64,000 nt of DNA, from positions 323,285 through 387,284 of the forward strand of contig NZ_JAUCMW010000002.1 of NCBI RefSeq assembly GCF_030372765.1. The letters run 5' to 3'. The translations under genes and the position numbers were made by a program. This document shows positions 43,697 through 53,316 of this stretch, one piece after another. The notes under the pieces are model-generated. The model did not search any database. It was given only the letters and a program-made list of their open reading frames with translations, and had not been told where the DNA came from. Source of the DNA: Labilibaculum sp. K2S. GTDB lineage: Bacteria; Bacteroidota; Bacteroidia; Bacteroidales; Marinifilaceae. Positions within the stretch are counted from its first letter, which is position 1; each line of letters begins with the position of its first letter.

Positions 43697-44599
43697 ATGC
43701 AGTACTCATCTAAACTAAAAGGAAGCTTGTTGGCGCTATTGGCAACCATCAGCTTTTCGAACATATACATTTTCAGTAAACTGGCGATGAAAGATGTCAG
43801 TCTTGCCTCTTTTGGGTTGTTGTGGTTTGCCTTTGCTCTGCTATACAATTACCTGTACTATTATTTTTTTACTGACAGAAAAAAACTAAGCTCATTATCT
43901 AATAAATCAAAATTCATTTTAATTCTAATCGGATGTTCAGAGGTAATATCAATGTCTGCTTTCTTTCTCTCAATAAAACTGACTGAAAATCCGGCAATCG
44001 TTTCATTCCTAGCAAATACCAGTCCCATATTTGTAATTTTCATTGGATATGTTTTTCTGAAAATAAGATACAATTTACCGGCTGTAATCGGAATTGCAGT
44101 TACTCTTAGCGGCGTTGTTTTAATCAATTATAACAACACCGTTTCCGATTTGGGAAGTTTTATAACGCCGGCAAGTATTGCCACGCTTGTTTTTGCATTA
44201 TTCTATGGAATAAGCCTGGTGCTTGCACGATCTGAAATTAAAACAATTCCTTCTACGATGATTACGGTTTGCCGATCATTGTTTTTATTTCTGGGATTTG
44301 CATTGTACAGCCTCTTTATTTTTGAAGTGCCTCACTACACGGCAGACTCACTGCTTTGCATCAGTGTTGGATCCATTTTTGGGCCGTTTTTGGGTGTAAC
44401 CCTTACGTTTGCCTCCTTAAAATTTGTCGATGCATCAATCACTACCTTAATTTGCACATCAAGAAGTTTCTTTATTGTTTTAGGAGCCTTTATTTTTATG
44501 GATCTTTTGCCGAGCAACAATCAGTTATTAGGTGGAATTTTTATTATTTTTGGAATTGTGCTAATCACCATTGGCGATATCCAAAAGAAATCGAACTAA
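43697..44599 (+). CDS. EamA-family DMT transporter
   Basis: Ten-helix drug/metabolite-type inner-membrane transporter made of two EamA repeats. Repeat 1 covers about residues 8-150 (LLALLATISFSNIYIFSKLAM and ENPAIVSFLANTSPIFVIF); repeat 2 about 155-295 (FVDASITTLICTSRSFFIVLG, split here for length). The solute cannot be told from sequence: metabolites, amino acids and nucleotide precursors are all known in the family. Its stop overlaps that of the convergent histidine kinase by four bases. Confidence 0.85.
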   Translation: MQYSSKLKGSLLALLATISFSNIYIFSKLAMKDVSLASFGLLWFAFALLYNYLYYYFFTDRKKLSSLSNKSKFILILIGCSEVISMSAFFLSIKLTENPAIVSFLANTSPIFVIFIGYVFLKIRYNLPAVIGIAVTLSGVVLINYNNTVSDLGSFITPASIATLVFALFYGISLVLARSEIKTIPSTMITVCRSLFLFLGFALYSLFIFEVPHYTADSLLCISVGSIFGPFLGVTLTFASLKFVDASITTLICTSRSFFIVLGAFIFMDLLPSNNQLLGGIFIIFGIVLITIGDIQKKSN

Positions 44600-47085
44600 T
44601 TCAGAACCCTTCTTACCTCTGTTAAAAAATCATTTTTAGTAATTGGCATTGTAATATAGCCATGACATCCTGCATCAATATATCGCTCTTCTTCCCCTTT
44701 TATAGCATAAGCTGTCTGAGCAATCACTTTTGTATCCTGATTCCTGTTTTTTATTAAAGACAAACAATCTATCGTTGATTTACTATGAATGTTCATATCA
44801 AGAATAAGCAAATCAGGCGTTAATTCATTCAACATGTTTATCATGATATTCTCATTTGAAGCATGAGAAATAATAACATCTTCTCCATCAAATAATTTTT
44901 GCAAATAAAGAAATGAGTTATAATCTTCCTCTGCAATTAATACATATTTTCGACCAATAGACTCCGTCCGCTTTACAACTTGTGCATCATCAGCACCAAT
45001 CATTTCGTTTTTAGAATAAGGTAGTGTAAAATAAAAAGTACTGCCTTTTCCAACTACCGATTCGAACCTGATTTCACCTCCCAAAAGCTCAACAAGTCCT
45101 TTTGAAATACTTAAACCTAATCCTGTTCCATCAGTAAACTGCTCTTCATCTCCTTGTCTGAAACGTTCAAAAATGATATCATGTCTGTTTTTAGGTATTC
45201 CGCAACCTTCATCTTTCACATATACTTCAATTACTGTCTGCGACAAATATTCCTTAAAACTATATCCAACTTCAACCTTACCCACTTCTGAAAATTTGAT
45301 TGCATTATTAAGCAAATTATCAAGAATCTGATGAAACCGATTAGAATCTGTAAAAACAGAAAGTCTTTCATACTCTTCCGGCAAATTCAAAACCAACTCG
45401 ATATTAGGTTTACTTTCTAATAACACTCCCCTTTTTACAACCTCTATACTGCTTACAAATAATTCGTGCAAATTGGTTTCTACTCTATGAACCGCCACCT
45501 GATCCAATTCCAATTTAGAGATATCGACAATATCATCAATAAGCTGCAACAGTCTATTCCCTGAATTTTGAATAATATTTATGTACTGAGATTTTTCAGC
45601 ATCATCCAATTCTGAATCAACAAGTAATTCTGAAAATCCCATAATTGCATTCATTGGAGTACGTATCTCATGACTCATATTGGCGAGAAAAATCGATTTC
45701 AACTTATCACTTTCCTCAGCCTTTTCTTTTGCCTTTAACAGCTCTCTTTCAGCCAGCTTTATATCCGTAATATCTCTTGAAACACCTAGTACTCCGAGTA
45801 ACTTTCCCTCAACATCGTGCATTGGAGTTTTAATCGTCTCAGTTAAAAGTCTGTTTCCAGTGGTAGCGGAAACAGCCCAATTGGTAAAGCGAACGCTTTT
45901 TGCGCTATTTAAAACCTCCAAATCTTTTTCCCAATAAAAATCAGCAATCTCACGTGGATAAAAATCATAATCTGATTTGCCAATAAGCGCATTTCCTTGT
46001 AAGCCATTAAATTTTTCGAAGTTCCGATTACACGACAGATATATTCCCTTTGGATCTTTTAACCAAATCATTTCAGGCACAGTTTCTATCAGTATTTTTA
46101 AATGAGCTCTTTCATTTTCAACCAACGCCATGGCATTCTTACGCAAAGAAATATCACGAACCATAACCCAAAATCCTTTGGGCTTATCTTTTTCTTCCTT
46201 CAACAAATAGATACGCAGTTCAACAGGAATCAAACTTCCATCTTTTCGTGTACACTCCTTTTCATATACTCTGGAACTTCCGGATACGAGAACCTCTTCT
46301 TCCATTATTTTCTGCTCAAATTCAAGCCATTTTAAAGGGGTTAAATCATGACAATTCATGTGCAGCAATTCATCAGAGGAGTAACCAAGCATTTCTTTGA
46401 ATGCTGTGTTAAATTCGATCACATTGGCATCCATATCCAAAACAACAAATGCATCGTTCATGCTTTCATACAAACGCGAATATTTTTCCTCTGTTCTACT
46501 TAATGCGATTTTATTAGCTCTGTTTTGCAATTGTCGGTTCATGAATAATCCCAGCAACATATTGCCCAGTGGATAAATCGTTAACAGGGGCCAGGAAATT
46601 TGCAGCAAAGTCGGCATGGTTTTTTCCGAAGGCAAAAATACAGAGCAACTAATCATCGCCAAATGAACGGCAACTCCTAAAAGTAAATATTTTAACCAAT
46701 AAGATTTCACACCGATTTTTTTCCATAAAATACCTATCACACCGGAACTGATTATAACGGCAATTCCCATAAACATTCCTTCTCCGCCCAAAATAAAACG
46801 ATAGGTACCTGTAATTAGAATTGCAATAATAGTAGGAATTGCACCAAAAAATAACCCAGAAATGGAAAGGATAACTGAACGCGTATCAAAAACAACTCCA
46901 GTTGCCATTTCCCAGGAAGAAAGCATAAGAACAACACCAATAGCACCTACAATTCCACCTGCCAATAATTGATCCCATATGGATTTAAGACCAGTTCTTC
47001 TCACCCACAAATAATCATACAACATACTAAATGACAGCAATATTGCAGTGTTCTGTATTAAACTTAGAAACATGGAATTATTCAT
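44596..47085 (-). CDS. LytS-like hybrid sensor histidine kinase with PAS domains and receiver
   Basis: Order: an N-terminal 5TM sensor region of LytS type (residues 8-185, with GLKSIWDQLLAGG and RSVILSISGLFFG); two PAS domains (about 200-325 and 330-450); HisKA with H472 in NMSHEIRTPMNA; HATPase with DNLLNNAIKFSE and GTGLGLSI; and a C-terminal receiver whose phospho-acceptor is D763 in LILDMNI. In the receiver, the lysine of the usual KP motif is Met813 (ITMPI), which in other receivers weakens or abolishes phosphorylation-driven switching. No partner regulator is adjacent. The ligand is unknown; LytS proteins sense pyruvate or membrane changes. It probably acts as a phosphorelay or self-modulating kinase. 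Confidence 0.88.
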   Translation of the reverse strand: MNNSMFLSLIQNTAILLSFSMLYDYLWVRRTGLKSIWDQLLAGGIVGAIGVVLMLSSWEMATGVVFDTRSVILSISGLFFGAIPTIIAILITGTYRFILGGEGMFMGIAVIISSGVIGILWKKIGVKSYWLKYLLLGVAVHLAMISCSVFLPSEKTMPTLLQISWPLLTIYPLGNMLLGLFMNRQLQNRANKIALSRTEEKYSRLYESMNDAFVVLDMDANVIEFNTAFKEMLGYSSDELLHMNCHDLTPLKWLEFEQKIMEEEVLVSGSSRVYEKECTRKDGSLIPVELRIYLLKEEKDKPKGFWVMVRDISLRKNAMALVENERAHLKILIETVPEMIWLKDPKGIYLSCNRNFEKFNGLQGNALIGKSDYDFYPREIADFYWEKDLEVLNSAKSVRFTNWAVSATTGNRLLTETIKTPMHDVEGKLLGVLGVSRDITDIKLAERELLKAKEKAEESDKLKSIFLANMSHEIRTPMNAIMGFSELLVDSELDDAEKSQYINIIQNSGNRLLQLIDDIVDISKLELDQVAVHRVETNLHELFVSSIEVVKRGVLLESKPNIELVLNLPEEYERLSVFTDSNRFHQILDNLLNNAIKFSEVGKVEVGYSFKEYLSQTVIEVYVKDEGCGIPKNRHDIIFERFRQGDEEQFTDGTGLGLSISKGLVELLGGEIRFESVVGKGSTFYFTLPYSKNEMIGADDAQVVKRTESIGRKYVLIAEEDYNSFLYLQKLFDGEDVIISHASNENIMINMLNELTPDLLILDMNIHSKSTIDCLSLIKNRNQDTKVIAQTAYAIKGEEERYIDAGCHGYITMPITKNDFLTEVRRVLN

Positions 47086-47212
47086 AAATAAAGTAGTAGT
47101 AATTTCCTATTGTGGTTATAGTCAATATTAAGAGTGTTTTATCTCTTACTTTACAAAAAATGTATACTTCATTTTCTAAATAAAGTTTTGTTTTCATTCA
47201 TCTTTTAGAATA

Positions 47213-47240
47213 AAAAAGAGCAGATTAAATCTACTCTTTT
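47213..47240 (-). terminator. Terminator of the cDPG-synthase-like gene
   Basis: AAAAGAGCAGATT / AATCTACTCTTTT stem with one mismatch; on the minus strand it ends in a T tract, 28 bases past the stop at 47268. Confidence 0.85.
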
Positions 47241-47267
47241 ACAATAAAAATAAGATTACTTCTCTAT

Positions 47268-48620
47268 TTAAGCCATTTCCTTATTCAAATGATGTTTTTC
47301 AGTAAACTTATTTATTACATGAGATAATTTTGGATACCCAATCTCTTCCAAATCATAATAAACGCGGGTTGTAGGTTTTTTAATATTGATAATTCTATTT
47401 AAATCTATTGGAGTGCCAATAATAACAGAATCGCAATCGCTGCTGTTAATTGTAGTTTCCAAATCCTTAAGCTGTTGATCTGAATAACCCATTGCAGGTA
47501 AAATATTACCAATATTTGGATAAATTTCGTAGGTTTCTTTCAATTTTCCTACAAGATAAGGTCGGGCATCAATTTCTTCTATGGCGCCAAATTTGCGTGC
47601 CGCAATTGTACCTGCGCCAATCTTCATTTCACCATGAGTTAAAGTTGGCCCATCTTCAACTATTAAAACACGCTTGCCACGAATCAACTCAGGATGATCA
47701 ACAGTGATTGGTGAAGCTCCATCAATTACGATAGCCTTTGGATTTGCCAATGCAATATTTTCGCGGACTGTTTGAATTCCTTCCGGAGTTGCTGAATCCA
47801 TTTTATTAATAACAACAACATCAGCCAACCGGAGATTAACTTCTCCCGGATAGTAATTCATTTCGGCTCCCGCACGATGAGGATCTGCAACTGTAATTGT
47901 TAAATCTGGTTTGTAAAAGGAGAAATCATTATTGCCGCCATCCCATAAAATAACATCGCATCCATCGGGATCTTCCTCTGCAGCACGAACAATTGCCTCA
48001 TAATCAACTCCGGCGTAAATTATATTACCACGGGTAACATGTGGTTCATATTCCTCCATTTCCTCTATGGTACATTTATGCTTTTTTAAATCTTCTACTG
48101 TTGCAAAACGTTGTACTTTTTGAGCAACCAAATCACCGTAAGGCATAGGGTGACGTATTGCAATCACCTTTAATCCTTTATCCATTAATTCTTCAATAAC
48201 CTTTCTCGATGTTTGGGATTTACCACAACCAGTTCTTGTCGCAACAACAGCAATCACAGGCTTATGGCTTTTTATCATTGTATCACCAGGCCCCAACAAT
48301 TTAAAGTTAGATCCGGCAGCGTTAACAATCGCACTCACGTTCATTACTTTTTTATACGGAACATCCGAATAAGAAAAAACACAATCATCTACACAATGTT
48401 CTTTAATCAATTTAACCAAATCCTCTTCTGCATAAATCGGAATCCCCGCAGGATATAATACCCCAGCCAATTCAGCAGGATATTTTCTTCCATCAATATC
48501 AGGAATTTGAGCGGCAGTAAATGCAACAACATTGTACTCTGAGTTGTCTCTAAAGTAAGTGTTGAAATTGTGAAAATCACGACCTGCAGCACCAATAATA
48601 ATGACATTCTTTTTAGCCAT
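47268..48620 (-). CDS. Cyclic 2,3-diphosphoglycerate synthetase-like P-loop protein
   Basis: Resembles archaeal cyclic 2,3-diphosphoglycerate synthetase. An N-terminal Rossmann-like segment (KKNVIIIGAAGRDFHNFN) with a domain to about residue 125 is followed by a P-loop ATRTGCGKSQTSRK near residue 133, HPMPYGDL near residue 158, ILWDGGNNDFSF near residue 225 (Walker B region) and VVINKMDSATPEG near residue 262. 450 residues is the family length. In methanogens cDPG is a thermoprotectant or phosphate store; in bacteria the function is unproven and a different substrate is possible. It is a single-gene unit. Confidence 0.8.
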   Translation of the reverse strand: MAKKNVIIIGAAGRDFHNFNTYFRDNSEYNVVAFTAAQIPDIDGRKYPAELAGVLYPAGIPIYAEEDLVKLIKEHCVDDCVFSYSDVPYKKVMNVSAIVNAAGSNFKLLGPGDTMIKSHKPVIAVVATRTGCGKSQTSRKVIEELMDKGLKVIAIRHPMPYGDLVAQKVQRFATVEDLKKHKCTIEEMEEYEPHVTRGNIIYAGVDYEAIVRAAEEDPDGCDVILWDGGNNDFSFYKPDLTITVADPHRAGAEMNYYPGEVNLRLADVVVINKMDSATPEGIQTVRENIALANPKAIVIDGASPITVDHPELIRGKRVLIVEDGPTLTHGEMKIGAGTIAARKFGAIEEIDARPYLVGKLKETYEIYPNIGNILPAMGYSDQQLKDLETTINSSDCDSVIIGTPIDLNRIINIKKPTTRVYYDLEEIGYPKLSHVINKFTEKHHLNKEMA

Positions 48621-48920
48621 AACTTCTGTTTCTTAAGTTAAAATTAGTATTAGGTATGAATACTTAAAATTAAAACTTTAAAGGAATTTTTCTAATTTTA
48701 ACGACTTTAAGTTATAGATTTTGAGTCTGTTGCTTAACACGAGCCGAAAAATTGACTTTGTCATGAAACTGTCATAACTTATTTAGTTTTTCCGTTGTTA
48801 TAAAACTTTTAAACTTCCCTATTGCCAATACCCAAACACTTCCCCGTAAAAAAAGAAAATACAAAATTGAATTGAAATTATTATTTATTGCTTATTTTCG
48901 GGAAACAACACTGGTGAAAC
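48621..48920. other. Intergenic region upstream of the ACP phosphodiesterase gene
   Basis: About 300 A/T-rich bases between divergent genes. A direct repeat TGTCATGAAAC/TGTCATAACTT is visible near 48759-48780. I see no gene or known RNA. A TATTTTCG near 48892 is close to a -7 box for the downstream gene. Confidence 0.4.
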
Positions 48921-49559
48921 ATGAATTTTTTAGCACACCAATACCTTTCAGGTGATTCGGAAAAAGTGAAGATTGGAAATTTTATTGGTGATTACATTAA
49001 AGGCAATAAATACAAGGATTATCATCCTGAAATCCAAAAAGGCATTCTCCTGCATCGAAATATTGATTACTTCACTGATCATCATCCAATTGTTTTGCAA
49101 AGCTCAAACAGACTTAAAAATGGATATAAAAGATACTCAGGAGTTGTTGTCGATATGATCTACGACCATTTTTTAGCTAAAAAATGGAATCAATATCATA
49201 CTCAGCCCATTTCAAGCTTTGTCAACAAATCACATGAAATATTAGTGAAGAACTATTTGATTCTTCCTCAAAAAGTAAAACTGTTTCTTCCCTTCTTAAT
49301 TCAAAGCAGAAGATTAGAAAGCTATTCAACAATTGATGGTTTACAAACTGCGTTAAAAATCATGTCCCGCAGAACCAGTTTGCCTGATCAGACCGATTAT
49401 GCAATAAAAACGCTCCTCGATCAATATAAGGAAATTGAAAATGAATTTGACTGCTTCATGAGTGATCTCATAAGCTATGTGAGCAATGAACATCAAATTA
49501 TCGCAACAATTCCAAACGATTGGCATCTAAACGAAGGAATACGAACAACAGAATGGTAA
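48921..49559 (+). CDS. acpH: ACP phosphodiesterase (AcpH/DUF479 family)
   Basis: HD-like metal-dependent hydrolase that removes 4'-phosphopantetheine from acyl-carrier protein in Escherichia coli. MNFLAHQYLSGDSEKVKIGN at the start is diagnostic, followed by IGDYIKG near residue 24, GILLHRNIDYFTDHHP near residue 42 and DMIYDHFLA near residue 80, which supply the conserved His/Asp residues. 212 residues is normal. Its last 62 bases overlap the 3' end of rodA on the other strand. Confidence 0.88.
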   Translation: MNFLAHQYLSGDSEKVKIGNFIGDYIKGNKYKDYHPEIQKGILLHRNIDYFTDHHPIVLQSSNRLKNGYKRYSGVVVDMIYDHFLAKKWNQYHTQPISSFVNKSHEILVKNYLILPQKVKLFLPFLIQSRRLESYSTIDGLQTALKIMSRRTSLPDQTDYAIKTLLDQYKEIENEFDCFMSDLISYVSNEHQIIATIPNDWHLNEGIRTTEW

Positions 49560-50922
49560 AGGCCCACAAGGAAGATCCACCATAGCTGAAAAATGGCAAA
49601 GGAATTCCTATAACCGGAGCAAGGCCAATTGTCATACCAACATTTATTGCCACATGGAAAAACAAGATACAAGCTACTCCGTATCCATATATCCGACTAA
49701 AAGGAGATCGTTGCCTTTCGGCCAAAAACGACAAACGAATTATTAAAAGTAGTAGAAGGGATAAAACTATAGTAGAACCAATAAATCCCCATTCTTCACC
49801 TACGGTACAAAAAATAAAATCGGTACTTTGTTCAGGAACAAATTTGAATTTCGTTTGTGTTCCATTCAAAAATCCTTTTCCTGTAAATCCGCCGGATCCA
49901 ATTGCAATTTTTGATTGAGCCACATTGTATCCGGCACCGGAAGGATCTGACTCAATTCCTAACAAGTCGTTTATACGTTCTTGTTGATGAGATTCCAAAA
50001 CATTTTCAAACAAATAACTCACCGAAAATGTGAAAAACAAACTACCAACAGCAATCAGCAAAACCCAAATAACATTCTTAAGTCGTTCTCTATAAATATA
50101 ATATAAGAAGGGTATGATATTTAAACTTATTGATATTATTAATATCACGTAGGTGGAAACATTCAATTGCAAAGCCTTAATTACTCCCCAAACCAAACCA
50201 AAACAGATAAATACCGCAGACAGACCAATTATTATTTGCTTGAACCGAAGCCCCATAAATTTCAGGCATATAAAAGAAAATCCTAAAATAATAAGAAGCA
50301 CATTTAGCTTGGGCAAAAGAAGTGTTATTATAAATAATACCGCGGATAAAAAGCCAACAAATAAAACAACACCTGAAAGTCCTTCCCTGTATAACACCAA
50401 TATGAAAACGACATATACCAAAGCCGATCCGGCATCTCGCTGCAGAAGTATTAAAACAGCCGGGGTAAATAAAATTACTCCTGCTATAACCAAGGACTTA
50501 AATTTGTGTATCTTAAAATTAAACTGACTTATGTATCGTGAAATGGCCAGACAAGTTGCAAATTTAGCAAACTCTGCAGGCTGTAAACGAATTCCTCCAA
50601 TCTCAAACCATGATCGGGCACCGTTGACCTCCCTGCCAAATATCAGTACTGCAACGAGGAGAAAAATCATAAACAGATAGGTGGGATAAGCGAACGCAGA
50701 GAAAAATTTACCTTCTATTATCAGAATAACGATTGCGAGAAAAAAAGCCGCTCCGATCCACATCAATTGTTTTCCGTATCTCTGACTGATATCAAAAATA
50801 CTTTGATGTTCCTCGTTGTAAACTGCGGCGTAAATATTTATCCATCCAAGAAAAACAAGCAGAACATATAAAAAAATTGTCCACCAATCCAGATTCTTTA
50901 TTGAACTTACCTTTCTAGTCAT
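49498..50922 (-). CDS. rodA: Rod-shape peptidoglycan polymerase RodA
   Basis: SEDS-family glycosyltransferase that polymerises lipid II during elongation with PBP2. Ten or more membrane helices are visible. Conserved regions are GARSWFEIGGIRLQPAEFAK near residue 100, LQRDAGSALVY near residue 160 (with the catalytic Asp loop), IAIGSGGFTGKGFLNGTQ near residue 345 and FFSYGGSS near residue 444. At 474 residues it is about 100 longer than Escherichia coli RodA owing to an extra hydrophobic block near residues 195-300. It follows mrdA by 15 bases and ends the unit. Confidence 0.93.
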   Translation of the reverse strand: MTRKVSSIKNLDWWTIFLYVLLVFLGWINIYAAVYNEEHQSIFDISQRYGKQLMWIGAAFFLAIVILIIEGKFFSAFAYPTYLFMIFLLVAVLIFGREVNGARSWFEIGGIRLQPAEFAKFATCLAISRYISQFNFKIHKFKSLVIAGVILFTPAVLILLQRDAGSALVYVVFILVLYREGLSGVVLFVGFLSAVLFIITLLLPKLNVLLIILGFSFICLKFMGLRFKQIIIGLSAVFICFGLVWGVIKALQLNVSTYVILIISISLNIIPFLYYIYRERLKNVIWVLLIAVGSLFFTFSVSYLFENVLESHQQERINDLLGIESDPSGAGYNVAQSKIAIGSGGFTGKGFLNGTQTKFKFVPEQSTDFIFCTVGEEWGFIGSTIVLSLLLLLIIRLSFLAERQRSPFSRIYGYGVACILFFHVAINVGMTIGLAPVIGIPLPFFSYGGSSLWAFTILLFVFLRLDANRLELLR

Positions 50923-50937
50923 TCCAACTTTATTATT

Positions 50938-52794
50938 TTATTCAATAACTCCAGTACTGGAAGCTGCTGCCTGATTAATTAAATCAGCCTCAAGCATCCT
51001 CTTTTCTATCCATTTTTTATTTTCAGCAATCTCTCCATTTAGATATTTCTCGATCATCAACCCAGAAATTGGTGCTGCATATCTACTTCCCCACACTCCA
51101 TTTTCAACATAAACAACGATAGCAATCTTCGGATTTTCTCTTGGTGCAAATGCAACAAAAACAGAATGATCTGCTTCGTCGGAATTCTGAACTGTTCCCG
51201 TTTTTCCACACACACGAATATCTTTAATTGCTGCCAATGCTCCAGTACTCCCCTCACCTCCAGTAATTACCATTTCCATACCATCAATTACAGGTATGAA
51301 ATTAGAAGAGTCTATACTGGTATAATGTTTTTCCAAATACTTTTTTTCCAAAACCCCATCCTCTCCAACAGCCTTTACGATATGAGGAATAAAATAATAA
51401 CCTCTATTGGCAATTGCAGCTACCATATTTGCCATCTGCATTGGTGTTATCTGCAATTCGCCCTGTCCTATGGCAAGGGAAATTGCATTTAAAGCCCTCC
51501 AATTCTTACGATACTTAGTCTGATAATATTCGTTTGTAGGAATAGAACCTGTTTTTTCATTCGGTAAATCAATGCCAAGTTCACTTCCAAAACCAAAAGA
51601 AGTGACATCCTTTCTCCATGCAGTGTACCCATCCTGAACAGAACCAAACTTAGGACTTTCCAAAATATAACGAAATACATTTGCAAAATAAGCATTACAG
51701 GATTGCTGAATAGCATGACGCAGATCCAAAGGAGAAGCATGAGAATGACATCCCATCGTAAAATTGCCAACATGATAACCGCTGTGGCATTCAAATCTTG
51801 TCGCAGGGCTAATTACATTTTCCTGAAGAGCCACCAATGCATTTACCAATTTAAAAATTGACCCTGGAGGATACAGCGCTTGCATTGTTCGATCGAACAA
51901 AGGCTTTAATGAGTCATTTTGAACCATCATCTGATAATTCTTATTCATTGCCCGCCCAACAAACATTTCAGGATCATATCCCGGACTGGATACTTTTGCT
52001 AATATTTCACCAGTGTGAGGTTCAATCGCAACGATTCCTCCTTTTTTATTTTGCATCAACAACTCTCCATATTGCTGCAAATCGATATCTAGACTCGAGT
52101 GCAAATTTTTACCCGAGATAGCTTTTTCATCGAATTTCCCATTCCGAAATGATCCTTTTATTCTATTAAAAACATCAACCCAATAAATCTTTACTCCCTT
52201 TTCTCCTCGAAGCTCCTTTTCATATGTCCGTTCTATACCACTTTTCCCGATATAGTCTCCTTGTCTAAAATACGGATCACTCTTAATCTCCTGATTGGTT
52301 ACCTCTCTAAGATATCCTAATGCATGGGCAGCACTTTTTAATGGATATTTCCGCAATGTTCTCGTCTGAACAAAGAAACCGGGAAATTTATATAACTTCT
52401 CCTGCAAGACAGCATATCTTTCAGACGACAACTGTTTTAAAAAAATAGATGCCTTTCGATAAGAATAATGCTTTGCCTTAGCAATTCCTTCAATTAATTC
52501 TAATTTTTCAATTCCCAATAATTGGCAAAAATCAGTGGTGTCAAAAACTTCCAATTGCCTGGGAATCAACATTAGATCGTAAGCTGCCTGGTTATACACC
52601 AACAATTTTCCATTCCTATCATAAATCAATCCCCTTGCCGGATATTGCGTTACCTGCCTTTGAGAATTATTCTCAGCAGATAATTTATAGGTGTCATCAA
52701 TTATTTGAAGGTTAAATAAACGGATAATGAAAATTAGAACAACCAGAATGAATATTCCGCCAATAATGTATTTTCGGTTTGAGAAATTATTCAT
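50938..52794 (-). CDS. mrdA: Penicillin-binding protein 2 (peptidoglycan transpeptidase)
   Basis: Bitopic inner-membrane DD-transpeptidase that cross-links wall during elongation. One N-terminal membrane helix (IIGGIFILVVLIFIIRLF) is followed by the pedestal (QYPARGLIYDRNG) and transpeptidase domain. Active site: S312 and the lysine of SIFK, SCN in QQSCNAYF near residue 365, and KTGT beginning at K531. 618 residues is typical. Located between mreD (18-base gap) and rodA, the usual elongasome arrangement. Confidence 0.95.
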   Translation of the reverse strand: MNNFSNRKYIIGGIFILVVLIFIIRLFNLQIIDDTYKLSAENNSQRQVTQYPARGLIYDRNGKLLVYNQAAYDLMLIPRQLEVFDTTDFCQLLGIEKLELIEGIAKAKHYSYRKASIFLKQLSSERYAVLQEKLYKFPGFFVQTRTLRKYPLKSAAHALGYLREVTNQEIKSDPYFRQGDYIGKSGIERTYEKELRGEKGVKIYWVDVFNRIKGSFRNGKFDEKAISGKNLHSSLDIDLQQYGELLMQNKKGGIVAIEPHTGEILAKVSSPGYDPEMFVGRAMNKNYQMMVQNDSLKPLFDRTMQALYPPGSIFKLVNALVALQENVISPATRFECHSGYHVGNFTMGCHSHASPLDLRHAIQQSCNAYFANVFRYILESPKFGSVQDGYTAWRKDVTSFGFGSELGIDLPNEKTGSIPTNEYYQTKYRKNWRALNAISLAIGQGELQITPMQMANMVAAIANRGYYFIPHIVKAVGEDGVLEKKYLEKHYTSIDSSNFIPVIDGMEMVITGGEGSTGALAAIKDIRVCGKTGTVQNSDEADHSVFVAFAPRENPKIAIVVYVENGVWGSRYAAPISGLMIEKYLNGEIAENKKWIEKRMLEADLINQAAASSTGVIE

Positions 52795-52812
52795 TTTATA
52801 TTAATAATTGAT

Positions 52813-53316
52813 CTATTTTTTAAACAGTAAGAATTGAGATGTAATGAGTAAGCTTAAAGTAAAGAATGTACTAAGAATGATCCTGGTAATGGTTTCACTT
52901 AAATTGGAAAATGAAAATACTTCTATAAAAAACAAAAAGCTATGATGAGCGATGACTAATATCAGGCAATACTTAAAGAACCATCCAAATCCATAATGAA
53001 GAATACTTGGCGTTGTTCCTTGTTCATAACCATCTCTTACAGACAAATAATTTAATATATATGGACGTAAGTACGCCATAAAAACACTAGCGGATGCATG
53101 CATTCCCAGAGTATTGGAAAAAATATCTACACTCAATCCCAAAAAGAACGACAGAACCAACAAAAGCCAGTTTGGGGTCTCAAATGGAAGCAATAAAATG
53201 AATAAGATATACATATAAGGATTTAAAAAACCACTTATTTGAATATTATTTAAAATGGCAACCTGAATAAATACAAGAACCACAAATCTTATTATATTTT
53301 TTACGATCTGATTCAT
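52813..53316 (-). CDS. mreD: Rod-shape-determining protein MreD
   Basis: Inner-membrane elongasome component with about five hydrophobic helices over 167 residues (for example IIRFVVLVFIQVAIL and WLLLVLSFFLGLSVDIFS). The LGLSVDIFSNTLGMHA segment near residue 58 is the recognisable MreD core. It overlaps mreC by four bases, implying translational coupling. MreD is poorly conserved; the assignment rests on topology plus position between mreC and mrdA. Confidence 0.9.
   Translation of the reverse strand: MNQIVKNIIRFVVLVFIQVAILNNIQISGFLNPYMYILFILLLPFETPNWLLLVLSFFLGLSVDIFSNTLGMHASASVFMAYLRPYILNYLSVRDGYEQGTTPSILHYGFGWFFKYCLILVIAHHSFLFFIEVFSFSNLSETITRIILSTFFTLSLLITSQFLLFKK

Noticed and set aside
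43596..43709. Longer N-terminus for the small membrane-protein gene
   Set aside because: It would overlap the start of the divergent EamA gene; the ATG ending at 43595 gives a natural membrane-protein start.
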